A DNA stretch of 25,168 nt from a virus, in the IMG/VR virus record IMGVR_UViG_3300032323_001763, positions 1 to 25,168 of that record. The stretch is one strand, 5' to 3'. Both the position numbers and the translations under genes were made by a program. Every line of letters starts with the position of its first letter. Positions within the stretch are counted from its first letter, which is position 1. Positions 1-5,600 of the stretch are shown here, one piece after another. The notes below the pieces were generated by a model. The model was not told where the DNA came from and made no database searches. It saw only the letters and a program-made list of their open reading frames with translations.

Positions 1-1
1 A

Positions 2-307
2 GTATATGAAGAACCTGTAGAACTTAATGAATATTATTTTCTTCTGTTTCTTAATAATATGATGGATGTTGAGCCTATCCCACTAACCGAAGAATGGTTG
101 TTGAAGTTGGGGTTTAAGAAAACTGAATGGGACAACTTTAATTCATATAGATTAATGATAGGTAATAATGATTACACAATTGTTTTATACTCAGATGGTA
201 ATTGTGAGGTTGGAGATATTATTACTTGTAAAATTGAATATGTCCACCAATTGCAAAACCTATACTTTGCATTAACGGGAGAAGAACTTAAACAACAAGA
301 ACAATGA
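2..307 (+). CDS. RIGN/PLTEEW-family small phage protein, 5' end missing
   Basis: The reading frame is open from the first bases of the window, so the ATG at 59 is probably internal and the gene starts upstream. The visible part has the pattern EPIPLTEEWLLKLGF, then about 35 variable residues, then YVHQLQNLYFALTGEEL. I recognise this as the C-terminal half of a small protein very common in Bacteroidota phages and prophages, whose N-terminus usually begins MKASELRIGN. The complete paralogue at 1256-1660 shows that layout. Its biochemical role is unknown. It ends in KQQEQ, encoded by the junction repeat at 288-307, and its TGA overlaps the next ATG (ATGA), which suggests translational coupling. 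Confidence 0.75.
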   Translation, partial: VYEEPVELNEYYFLLFLNNMMDVEPIPLTEEWLLKLGFKKTEWDNFNSYRLMIGNNDYTIVLYSDGNCEVGDIITCKIEYVHQLQNLYFALTGEELKQQEQ

Positions 308-522
308 AAACAGCAGTAGAATTTTTAAGAGATAGATATTACCAAATGGATGGTGAATTATCTGAGGAAGACTTTGAGCAAGCTCAAGAAATGCAGGAGA
401 GTCAAATTATTGATGCAACACTCTACGGGTTTAGACAAGATTCAGATGGTGATGATTGGGAAGGTGATAAACATAATGCAGAGAAATACTATAATGAAAC
501 CTTTAAACAACAAGAACAATGA
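304..522 (+). CDS. Small acidic phage protein, YYNETF family
   Basis: 72 aa, no TM segment, rich in Asp and Glu. It opens MKTAVEFLRDRYYQ and contains a helix around EDFEQAQEMQESQIIDA. It ends NAEKYYNETFKQQEQ. This architecture (MKTAVE-, EQAKEME-QII-, -YYNETF) is a frequent uncharacterised family in Bacteroidota phages. The gene overlaps both neighbours by ATGA and starts and ends in the junction repeat. Its last 13 residues (EKYYNETFKQQEQ) are identical to those of the next gene, although the two proteins differ upstream. Function unknown. Confidence 0.75.
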   Translation: MKTAVEFLRDRYYQMDGELSEEDFEQAQEMQESQIIDATLYGFRQDSDGDDWEGDKHNAEKYYNETFKQQEQ

Positions 523-794
523 AAGACAATAAACAACAGACGGCAGTGGACATTATTTATCAAGGGATTAGTGATAAAATAGTTATGCAAGATTTAAACA
601 AAGCATTAATTTGTATTCATATTTCACACGACGATTTCCTTAAACTACATAAACAAGCCAAAGAAATGGATAAGGAGCAGAAGGTTAAGTTTGCGGAAAA
701 TTGTTTAGACAAAGCATTAGACTTAGATATTAGAACTGCATTTTCTAATGTAGAAAAATACTACAACGAAACCTTTAAACAACAAGAACAATGA
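519..794 (+). CDS. Hypothetical small phage protein with shared YYNETF tail
   Basis: 91 aa, soluble, Lys-rich, probably mostly helical (KLHKQAKEMDKEQKVKFAENCLDKALDLD). The C-terminus EKYYNETFKQQEQ is identical to that of the preceding gene while the rest differs, so the 3' end looks like a module shared by duplication or recombination. Overlaps by ATGA at both ends. No motif lets me assign a function. Confidence 0.7.
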   Translation: MKDNKQQTAVDIIYQGISDKIVMQDLNKALICIHISHDDFLKLHKQAKEMDKEQKVKFAENCLDKALDLDIRTAFSNVEKYYNETFKQQEQ

Positions 795-1042
795 AAACAG
801 AATTAGAAAAATTTGCAGAGGAACATGGTTTTGTTAAACTAACACAATCAAACCACCCTCAAGATGGACAAACAGTAGAAATTTTGGGTAGTTCAATTTC
901 AAAAGATATTAATGTAGAAAAAGTAGAATGGTTTTTTGATGGAGTTAATCACAATTATAAATGGATAACCCATGAGTTTAACAAAGGTATAATGACAACC
1001 TCACTTGATTATTGGAGAGTTTTTCAACCTAAACAATGTTAA
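791..1042 (+). CDS. Hypothetical small phage protein
   Basis: 83 aa with no TM or signal peptide. The central stretch DGQTVEILGSSIS and the aromatic-rich WFFDGVNHNYKW and DYWRVF segments suggest a small beta-rich fold. I recall similar DGQ-V-----W---F proteins in Bacteroidota phages but cannot name a function. It is the only gene in this array that does not end in KQQEQ. It stops at 1042, just before a copy of the junction repeat that is therefore untranslated in this frame (1046-1065). Confidence 0.65.
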   Translation: MKTELEKFAEEHGFVKLTQSNHPQDGQTVEILGSSISKDINVEKVEWFFDGVNHNYKWITHEFNKGIMTTSLDYWRVFQPKQC

Positions 1043-1045
1043 CCT

Positions 1046-1065
1046 TTAAACAACAAGAACAATGA
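1046..1065 (+). promoter_or_regulatory. Untranslated copy of the junction/translation-start repeat
   Basis: TTAAACAACAAGAACAATGA lies between the TAA of the preceding gene and the ATG at 1062. It is identical to the copies that elsewhere encode (F/L)KQQEQ plus stop, but here it lies outside the upstream coding region. Its preservation without coding constraint suggests a nucleotide-level role. The likely one is an A-rich initiation region, which Bacteroidota ribosomes favour in place of a Shine-Dalgarno sequence. Confidence 0.6.
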
Positions 1066-1259
1066 TACCAATAGATAGAGCAAAAGACTTGGTAAGTAAG
1101 TTTGGTAAAGAACTTGCCCCAAAAGTAGTTGATGAAATTATTGATGCTTTGGAAACTTATGATGATTACAATGATACCTTTGAGTTACAAAATATGGATG
1201 GTGACTTTAGGTATTGGGACAAAGTAAAACAAGAACTAACTAAACAACAAGAACAATGA
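1062..1259 (+). CDS. Small phage protein, YWDKVK family
   Basis: 65 aa, helical and acidic: an N-terminal AKDLVSKFGKE segment, then VVDEIIDALE, then YWDKVKQELTKQQEQ. It is paralogous to the gene at 1779-1997 (AQELL-KF, VAVDEILE, YWDKVKHELNKQQEQ) and more distantly to 2802-3011. Members usually read K-KAQELV-K / AK-CALIAVDEI / YW--VK-E and are widespread in Bacteroidota phages without known function. The start follows an untranslated copy of the junction repeat. Confidence 0.75.
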   Translation: MIPIDRAKDLVSKFGKELAPKVVDEIIDALETYDDYNDTFELQNMDGDFRYWDKVKQELTKQQEQ

Positions 1260-1660
1260 AAGCAAGTGAATTAAGAATAGGGAATCTGATAAATGGAATT
1301 TATCATGACTACGATGACGGTATTCATGAAGATATTGAAAATGAAACCATCTGCAAAGTAGTAACACTTGATGTATCTGGTAGTGGAGATTATCCAATTT
1401 ATGTTTATTCAGATGAAGACATTGAGCATTTTAGCGACTTTGAACCTATCCCACTAACCGAAGAATGGCTTGTGAAGTTTGGATTTGATAAAACATCATT
1501 GCATTATCTTAAAAAAAATGGTATTATTATTCAATCAGAAGATGACTATTTTGAGTGCCTTTTAGGTATTGTTATTGTCAAGTTACAATACGTCCACCAA
1601 CTTCAAAACCTATACTTTGCCCTTGCAGGCGAAGAACTAACAATTAAAAATCAAGAGTAA
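1256..1660 (+). CDS. RIGN/PLTEEW-family small phage protein, full length
   Basis: 134 aa. The N-terminus MKASELRIGNLINGIYHDY is the signature start of this Bacteroidota phage family. The middle EPIPLTEEWLVKFGF and the C-terminal YVHQLQNLYFALAGEEL match the truncated paralogue at 2-307. It probably forms a small beta-rich N-terminal domain followed by a helical tail, with no membrane segment. Function unknown. It overlaps both neighbours (ATGA at 1256, TAATG at 1658-1662), and its 3' end has only a weak version of the junction repeat. Confidence 0.8.
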   Translation: MKASELRIGNLINGIYHDYDDGIHEDIENETICKVVTLDVSGSGDYPIYVYSDEDIEHFSDFEPIPLTEEWLVKFGFDKTSLHYLKKNGIIIQSEDDYFECLLGIVIVKLQYVHQLQNLYFALAGEELTIKNQE

Positions 1661-1782
1661 TGAAAATAATTAGCCTTTACCCAAGCAATGATGTTTACCA
1701 AGTAGTAAGTGAAGATGAACAAACAATTTACTTTCAAGGTACATTAGAAGAATGTGAACTATTTAAACAACAAGACCTATGA
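1660..1782 (+). CDS. Very small phage protein (40 aa)
   Basis: ATG at 1660-1662, TGA at 1780-1782. The product opens MKIISLYPSNDVYQVV, contains TIYFQGTLEECE and ends KQQDL. I recognise the pattern SLYP---YQV----ETIYFQGT-EEC as a tiny protein of Bacteroidota phages. It is flanked by TAATG at its start and ATGA at its end, and finishes in a slightly diverged junction repeat, so it fits the array in frame, spacing and composition. Function unknown. Confidence 0.7.
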   Translation: MKIISLYPSNDVYQVVSEDEQTIYFQGTLEECELFKQQDL

Positions 1783-1997
1783 CACAACAAGAAAAAGCAC
1801 AAGAATTGCTTATTAAGTTTGAGCATCCGATGGGATATGTTTATTTGAAGCGAGTAATAGCTAAACAATGTGCGCTTGTTGCAGTTGATGAGATACTTGA
1901 AGTATTGTACTCTTTAAAATTGGGCAATGCTCTTTCTGAAGAAATAGAATATTGGGACAAAGTAAAACACGAACTAAATAAACAACAAGAACAATGA
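1779..1997 (+). CDS. Small phage protein, AKQCALVAVDEIL family
   Basis: 72 aa. It has the family layout KAQELLIKF, then AKQCALVAVDEILEVL, then EYWDKVKHELNKQQEQ, and is a paralogue of 1062-1259. It is predicted to be an all-helical soluble protein and carries the conserved Cys of the KQCAL motif. It is the last complete protein of the junction-repeat array. The junction after it (1978-1997) provides an ATG that opens only 15 codons and runs into hairpins. Confidence 0.75.
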   Translation: MTQQEKAQELLIKFEHPMGYVYLKRVIAKQCALVAVDEILEVLYSLKLGNALSEEIEYWDKVKHELNKQQEQ

Positions 1998-2003
1998 AAA
2001 AAA

Positions 2004-2049
2004 CCCTTAAACCTGAGAATAAGGGTATGCTTATAAAATAATTTATAAG
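2004..2049 (+). terminator. Two consecutive hairpins after the small-gene array
   Basis: CCCTTA (2004-2009) pairs with TAAGGG (2020-2025). Next, CTTATAAA (2030-2037) pairs perfectly with TTTATAAG (2042-2049) around a 4-nt loop. There is no clear U-tract, so this may be a weak terminator, an RNA-processing site or a mRNA-stabilising structure rather than a strong stop. A 15-codon ORF (1994-2041) runs through it and could conceivably be a leader peptide, but I do not call it a gene. Confidence 0.4.
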
Positions 2050-2083
2050 TGGGGTTGAAACAAAAATACAAAACAAAAAGAAT

Positions 2084-2347
2084 ATGGCAATTAAAGACAA
2101 TCACTCACCTGCTGCATATCTCGTGTTTAACTTAACGTTTCCTTTCATGAAGCATGATTTATCGGATGATGAGTTAAATCCTATTACATCGAATATCCTC
2201 GATATGTATCGGTGTGCAGAAATCACAATAGATGTGTTAAAACAAGAGTTTGTGAACCAAGGTGTAAAGCATCCGGAATACTACGATGAAGCGCATCAAC
2301 ACATTATTGAACAAATTTTAGAACTTAAACAATCAAAAAACCAATAA
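2084..2347 (+). CDS. Hypothetical protein
   Basis: 87 aa, soluble, with no recognised motif. Asp- and His-containing helices dominate (HDLSDDELNPITSN, HPEYYDEAHQHIIEQILELK). The start is preceded by a long A-rich tract, as expected of a Bacteroidota initiation region. It lies 2 nt upstream of the secreted-protein gene and probably shares its transcript. Confidence 0.6.
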   Translation: MAIKDNHSPAAYLVFNLTFPFMKHDLSDDELNPITSNILDMYRCAEITIDVLKQEFVNQGVKHPEYYDEAHQHIIEQILELKQSKNQ

Positions 2348-2349
2348 AA

Positions 2350-2805
2350 ATGAAAAAGTTAATTTTATCAGCATCATTATTCTTTACTTTAAGTGCGCAG
2401 GCGCAATGGGTTGTAAAGAAGTTAGATAACGGGTTTGATGCACCGTTTAAAATTGCATACACAGAGGATGGTCAACGTCCTTTCTTAAAAATGGAACGTT
2501 ACGAAGGTGCCGGTGTGTTGATTTTCAAAGGCGTTTACTTTTGTGGCTCGCCTGTGTTTATAGAATTATCCTTTCAAGTCAATGGTGTCAACAAGCAGTA
2601 TGGTCGCATTTGTGAATTGAATGAAGATGAAACTACATGCTTTATTACGTTTGATATTAAGAATGAAGATTTCTTCAATGACTTCAAAAACTGCACATCG
2701 GTAAAGGTTCGTGTTACGGATGCATCATGCGAAGAAACCGGAGAAATTTATACATTTAAGATGAATGGTTCAACAGCAGCTGTTAACTTTATACTTACAC
2801 CATGA
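2350..2805 (+). CDS. Secreted protein with signal peptide
   Basis: 151 aa. The N-terminus MKKLILSASLFFTLSAQAQ is a classic Sec signal peptide with a likely AQA cleavage site at about residues 18-19. The mature part is short-stranded and beta-rich, with five Cys (in FCGS, RICEL, TTCF, NCTS, SCEE) that could form disulfides in the periplasm. I do not recognise the family. An exported product in an early-type operon could act at the host envelope, for example in superinfection exclusion, but nothing visible proves this. Its TGA overlaps the next ATG. Confidence 0.7.
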   Translation: MKKLILSASLFFTLSAQAQWVVKKLDNGFDAPFKIAYTEDGQRPFLKMERYEGAGVLIFKGVYFCGSPVFIELSFQVNGVNKQYGRICELNEDETTCFITFDIKNEDFFNDFKNCTSVKVRVTDASCEETGEIYTFKMNGSTAAVNFILTP

Positions 2806-3011
2806 GTCGCGCATATCACTTAATCAAGATGTCGGAGGAGGAGTATGCGAAGTACTTACTTGAAAAAATGACTATTGATATGATGATGGATTTTGAGCAA
2901 ACGAAGCAATGTGCTTTGAATTGTCTTGATGAAATGCTATCACTAGCGCCTGATGCACAGACGATGAAGTTTCTGTTGAGAACAAAAAATATTATTGAAC
3001 CACAAAACTAA
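2802..3011 (+). CDS. Small helical protein, distant relative of the KQCAL family
   Basis: 69 aa with the central QTKQCALNCLDEMLSLAP, which matches AKQCALVAVDEILEVL of the gene at 1779-1997. An N-terminal helix (MSEEEYAKYLLEKM) replaces KAQELLIKF. It therefore looks like a third, diverged member of that phage family. It lacks the YWDKVK and KQQEQ tail. It overlaps the upstream secreted-protein gene by ATGA. Confidence 0.65.
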   Translation: MSRAYHLIKMSEEEYAKYLLEKMTIDMMMDFEQTKQCALNCLDEMLSLAPDAQTMKFLLRTKNIIEPQN

Positions 3012-3017
3012 ACCGCC

Positions 3018-3146
3018 ATGCTACCAAAAGCCTATTACTACAAAACTCGCCAGAATTATGAAGCATCATCGAAAAGTGCGTTCTACGCCTTGTTGTTACT
3101 CATCATAATGTCTTTCATACTGTTTCTCTCTCAAATGTTTCAGTAA
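3018..3146 (+). CDS. Small single-TM protein (42 aa)
   Basis: ATG at 3018-3020 and TAA at 3144-3146. A basic, Tyr-rich N-terminus (PKAYYYKTRQNYE) is followed by a C-terminal hydrophobic segment (AFYALLLLIIMSFILFL), so the product is a predicted inner-membrane protein with N-in topology. It is the last gene before the convergent terminator. Its spacing of 6 nt from the upstream stop supports real translation. It could be an accessory holin or antiholin-like peptide, but no family is recognised. Confidence 0.55.
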   Translation: MLPKAYYYKTRQNYEASSKSAFYALLLLIIMSFILFLSQMFQ

Positions 3147-3150
3147 ATAA

Positions 3151-3186
3151 AAAAAGGGTGGTTGTTTTGATACAATCACCCTTTTT
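3151..3186. terminator. Bidirectional intrinsic terminator between convergent operons
   Basis: AAAAAGGGTGGTTGT (3151-3165) pairs with ACAATCACCCTTTTT (3172-3186) around a 6-nt loop: 15 positions with one G·T wobble. An A-run precedes and a T-run follows, so it works as a rho-independent terminator on both strands. It separates the last plus-strand gene from the SOD gene on the minus strand. Confidence 0.85.
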
Positions 3187-3205
3187 AATTATCCGTTTGT
3201 GCGCT

Positions 3206-3817
3206 TCAATGCATCTGCAATACTTTATTGCAATAATCCCAGTTTATAACCTTGAATATATTCCTAACATAACTCTCTCTTTCCGCATTGTATTTCAAAT
3301 AATACGCATGCTCCCAAACATCAATTCCCAATATGATATCAACATCCATATACATTTTGGGATTGTCCTGGTATGGTGTTTCGGTTATCATAACCCGGCC
3401 TGTGCGTTTGGAAATAACTAACCACACCCAACCCGAACCAAATCTTTTCTTTGCAGTTTCAAGCATCAACTTTTGAAAGTTTGCATATCCATTGAAATTT
3501 GAGTCGATAACATTTTTTATCAACCCATAAGGTTCATTCTTTAAATTTGTGGGTGGTTTTAACATTGCCCAAAACAAACTATGGTTGTAATACCCGCCTC
3601 CGTTGTTGCGTATAGTAGTGGAGTAATTATCGATTGATTTTATCAACTGCTGGATGGGCATTTTTTTGACCTTCTCCTTTACTACGGCTTCATTCAAGTT
3701 TTTTAAATAAGTTAAGTAATGCTTATTGTAATGAATAAACATCGTCTCCTCATCAATGAAAGGTTCAAGTGAGGCGTAGGCATAGGGTAGTTTCTTTGGT
3801 AAATACATAGCATTCAT
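3206..3817 (-). CDS. Iron/manganese superoxide dismutase
   Basis: Converts superoxide to oxygen and hydrogen peroxide. It has no signal peptide, so it should act in the cytoplasm. From the ATG at 3817 it is 203 aa, the normal SodA/SodB length. Hallmarks in order: LPYAYASLEP (10-19), MFIHYNKHY (26-34), NNGGGYYNHSLFW (71-83), GSGWVWLV (127-134), YQDNP (149-153), GIDVWEHAYYLKY (164-176). All four metal ligands are present: His29, His79, Asp166, His170. NNGGG together with Gln150 matches Mn-type or cambialistic enzymes, not the classic Fe-type. An upstream ATG at 3853 would start inside a hairpin and adds residues with no family match, so I prefer 3817. Hairpins bracket the gene on both sides. 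Confidence 0.93.
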   Translation of the reverse strand: MNAMYLPKKLPYAYASLEPFIDEETMFIHYNKHYLTYLKNLNEAVVKEKVKKMPIQQLIKSIDNYSTTIRNNGGGYYNHSLFWAMLKPPTNLKNEPYGLIKNVIDSNFNGYANFQKLMLETAKKRFGSGWVWLVISKRTGRVMITETPYQDNPKMYMDVDIILGIDVWEHAYYLKYNAERESYVRNIFKVINWDYCNKVLQMH

Positions 3818-3821
3818 TTTT

Positions 3822-3868
3822 AAAAAAGGGTGGTCGTATTTTACAACAATCACCCTTTGTTTTTTTTG
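3822..3868 (-). terminator. Hairpin just upstream of the SOD gene, twin of 3151-3186
   Basis: AAAGGGTGGT (3825-3834) pairs with ATCACCCTTT (3849-3858). On the minus strand the hairpin is followed by a run of six T, as expected of an intrinsic terminator for the gene at 3886-4215. The stem sequence is nearly the same as that of the terminator on the other side of the SOD gene. Because the SOD start lies only 4-5 nt beyond it, it could also act as an attenuator or hide the SOD start. Confidence 0.65.
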
Positions 3869-3885
3869 ATTATTTCAGTAGTAGT

Positions 3886-4215
3886 TTATTTTTCGAGTGA
3901 TGCCTCACCAATCCACAATTTGCAAATTGCATCATAATCCACATTTCCGCGGATCTGAGAACAAACGCCTATTTTTTTGACAGGGTTGGTGTAGTAAAAA
4001 ATGCAATTTCCACAAATGAAGTCTTTGTTGGTTGATGGGTCTTTGTAGTTTGAATCGCGTTGAGACATTTTGAAAGGTGGTGTACCCTTGCCTTTACCTA
4101 ATAAAAAATACAGGAATGGTGTCTTTTGTTGTTCCCTAGATGGCAATTTTTGAAATTCAACCCATGCCATTTTCACCCATTTCGGTGAATTCTTTAAAGC
4201 TTCTGCGTAATCCAT
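3886..4215 (-). CDS. Small protein with HiPIP-like four-cysteine cluster
   Basis: 109 aa, no TM. The C-terminal half has Cys68-x2-Cys71-x13-Cys85-x12-Cys98 in the context CGNCIFYY, GVCSQIRG, AICKLW. This resembles the C-x2-C-x14-C-x13-C layout and aromatic surroundings of high-potential iron-sulfur proteins, although a zinc site is equally possible. The N-terminal half (MDYAEALKNSPKWVKMAWVEF) is helical. Its start overlaps the end of the upstream spanin-like gene by 22 nt, so it is translated from the lysis-module transcript, and a terminator hairpin follows it. Redox function next to SOD is suggestive only; similar cysteine motifs also occur in phage proteins of unknown role. Confidence 0.6.
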   Translation of the reverse strand: MDYAEALKNSPKWVKMAWVEFQKLPSREQQKTPFLYFLLGKGKGTPPFKMSQRDSNYKDPSTNKDFICGNCIFYYTNPVKKIGVCSQIRGNVDYDAICKLWIGEASLEK

Positions 4216-4643
4216 ATCGTAAATATATTAACCGTAACTCCTGAAATAATCGCTGTCCATTTGTAGCGCTTTTGTTTCTTTAATTCATCTTTTATCAACA
4301 CTTTTTCATCATCGCACATCGCAATCTGTCTTGATTTCTCTTTGATGATAACCTGTTGTGCTTTTTCAATTAATAAGTAATTATCAATCACGTTTTGTTG
4401 ATATTCAATAACCGAATCCTTTTGACTCAATTCTTTATTCTGAATATCATTCAACTTAATCAACTTTTTTCTTTCTTCATTCTGCAACGCCAGTTTGCGT
4501 CCTTGTTCAATTTTGAACACAATCACCGTATCTGCGCCTTTCAACTCAATTGATGGGTATTCTGTTGCATTACTCTGTGAAAATGCGAGAGATGCGAGAA
4601 AAACCGCATAAAACGCGATTACATACCTATTTAAGTTCTTCAT
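4194..4643 (-). CDS. Exported coiled-coil protein with C-terminal TM (spanin-like)
   Basis: 149 aa from the ATG at 4643, chosen because it places the signal peptide (MKNLNRYVIAFYAVFLASLAFSQ) at the N-terminus. The mature part has the D-T-V-I-V motif (GADTVIVFKIEQGRK), then a long charged coiled coil, and ends in a hydrophobic TM (WTAIISGVTVNIFTIWI). Periplasmic coiled coil plus C-terminal TM resembles unimolecular spanins, which fuse the outer and inner membranes at lysis, but no lipobox Cys is visible. Its start overlaps the 3' end of the TM/coiled-coil gene at 4627-4974 in another frame, as in Rz/Rz1 pairs. It is paralogous at its N-terminus to 5868-6425. Confidence 0.55.
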   Translation of the reverse strand: MKNLNRYVIAFYAVFLASLAFSQSNATEYPSIELKGADTVIVFKIEQGRKLALQNEERKKLIKLNDIQNKELSQKDSVIEYQQNVIDNYLLIEKAQQVIIKEKSRQIAMCDDEKVLIKDELKKQKRYKWTAIISGVTVNIFTIWITQKL

Positions 4644-4974
4644 CGAAGTAGTTTTTAAGTTGCGTTGCATCAAACGTATTGATTTTTTTTACATTATCAA
4701 CATAAACCTTCTCAACCTTTCTCTTTTCATTCTGCAATTCCGCAATCACATTCAATGACTCATCAATCAAGAATTGGTCGCGTTCAATCTGTTGCTTCAA
4801 AAAATCGATTTCATTCAGTTTTTTGTTAACTATCAACTCCGACTCTTTTCTTTGCTTGCGTAACATCTTTGTGTTCATAGAACGCAGTTCATTCTTCTCG
4901 TTATAAAGTTTTAGGATTATAACGATGAGGGTGATTAAGAAAAAGTTCTTTAAAAGGTTTGTGTAGTTATGCAT
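4627..4974 (-). CDS. Inner-membrane coiled-coil protein (i-spanin-like)
   Basis: 115 aa. There is one N-terminal TM (residues about 9-23, KNFFLITLIVIILKL), then a periplasmic coiled coil rich in K, E, Q and N running to about residue 100. This is the size and topology of Rz-type inner-membrane spanins. It follows the GH19 endolysin by about 5 nt and overlaps the exported partner downstream. Assignment rests on topology and position, since spanins are too divergent for motif recognition. A generic TM-linked structural protein is the alternative. Confidence 0.5.
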   Translation of the reverse strand: MHNYTNLLKNFFLITLIVIILKLYNEKNELRSMNTKMLRKQRKESELIVNKKLNEIDFLKQQIERDQFLIDESLNVIAELQNEKRKVEKVYVDNVKKINTFDATQLKNYFDEELK

Positions 4975-4979
4975 GTGGG

Positions 4980-5600
4980 TTATTTTACATACTCAAAATA
5001 CTTGTACGTCTTTTGTTTCCTATCCTCCAAACCATGCGTACCGCCATTGATGCGTTTTGTCAAAGCAAGGATTGCCGCATCGGTGATACCTTGGTCGCAT
5101 ATTGACCACAACTTGTTACGTTCAAAGAAGAACATTGCGGATTCAAAAGAATACTTTGTTGCAACAAGGTCTGGGTTTGTCAACACCTCATCCGTACCTA
5201 AATACTTTGCAAACGCAGTGTAATTGTCTTTGCCTGTTAATTGCAATGCACCACGACCACGGAATTTCCATCCATCACCCGTTGCCTCCGCACCATTGCC
5301 CATCCTTGCACCATATACGCGGTTTGCAATCTTCTCTGGGTTACGAGCATAGGATGTTGCTAAATCGCCCGGGAAGTATTTACCAAATATCTTTTTCAAC
5401 CCATCGGTTGAGTAATTCAAATTTTCGGAAAACAACTTAAAACCACCCGTCTCATGTGATGTTTGCGCAAAGAAATGCGCAGCACGTACAGGCGAGAGTT
5501 TGTAAAACTCCATTGCCTTTTTCATTGTTCCCGGTCCAAATGCACCATCAACTTGTGCGCCTGTAAAACCAACCTTCTCTTGTAAACTCTTTAAACTCAT
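4980..5600 (-). CDS. GH19-family endolysin (chitinase/lysozyme-like)
   Basis: Predicted to cleave the glycan backbone of peptidoglycan at lysis. 206 aa, no signal peptide or TM, so it needs a holin for release. The first 35 residues (LQEKVGFTGAQVDGAFGPGT) resemble a short peptidoglycan-binding or linker motif. The catalytic domain follows: AAHFFAQTSHETGGF with the catalytic acid Glu50, SENLNYS (58-64), NRVYGARMGNG, and the substrate-cleft motif FRGRGALQLTGKDNY typical of GH19. It starts exactly at the stop of the holin-like gene (TAATG), giving a holin-endolysin-spanin order. Confidence 0.88.
   Translation of the reverse strand: MSLKSLQEKVGFTGAQVDGAFGPGTMKKAMEFYKLSPVRAAHFFAQTSHETGGFKLFSENLNYSTDGLKKIFGKYFPGDLATSYARNPEKIANRVYGARMGNGAEATGDGWKFRGRGALQLTGKDNYTAFAKYLGTDEVLTNPDLVATKYSFESAMFFFERNKLWSICDQGITDAAILALTKRINGGTHGLEDRKQKTYKYFEYVK

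Larger units (their letters stand above)
288..1997 (+). repeat. Seven dispersed copies of a 20-nt gene-junction repeat
   Basis: Consensus TTAAACAACAAGAACAATGA, with the next gene's ATG at bases 17-19 and the previous gene's TGA at bases 18-20. Copies are at 288-307, 503-522, 775-794, 1046-1065 (all exact), 1240-1259 (one difference), 1763-1782 (two differences) and 1978-1997 (one difference). A degraded relative precedes the ATG at 1660. Six copies encode a shared KQQEQ (or KQQDL) C-terminus; one does not encode the end of a protein. Confidence 0.9.

Noticed and set aside
350-532. A 60-codon plus-strand frame inside the 304-522 gene
   Set aside because: Shadow frame of a gene with a recognised family and ATGA overlaps on both sides; Met/Asn/Lys-rich with no motif.
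1994-2041. A 15-codon ORF starting in the last junction repeat
   Set aside because: Too short and overlaps two hairpins. Noted as a possible leader peptide or scar but not called as a gene.
1841-2104. Two minus-strand reading frames (1841-2104 and 1861-2100)
   Set aside because: They lie antisense to the conserved gene at 1779-1997 and the hairpins, and have no operon context on that strand.
3158-3421. A plus-strand frame overlapping the 3' end of the SOD gene
   Set aside because: Antisense to conserved SOD motifs and begins inside the terminator stem.
3818-3853. A longer SOD start at 3853
   Set aside because: It would place the start inside the upstream hairpin and add residues with no counterpart in the SOD family; the ATG at 3817 gives the expected length.
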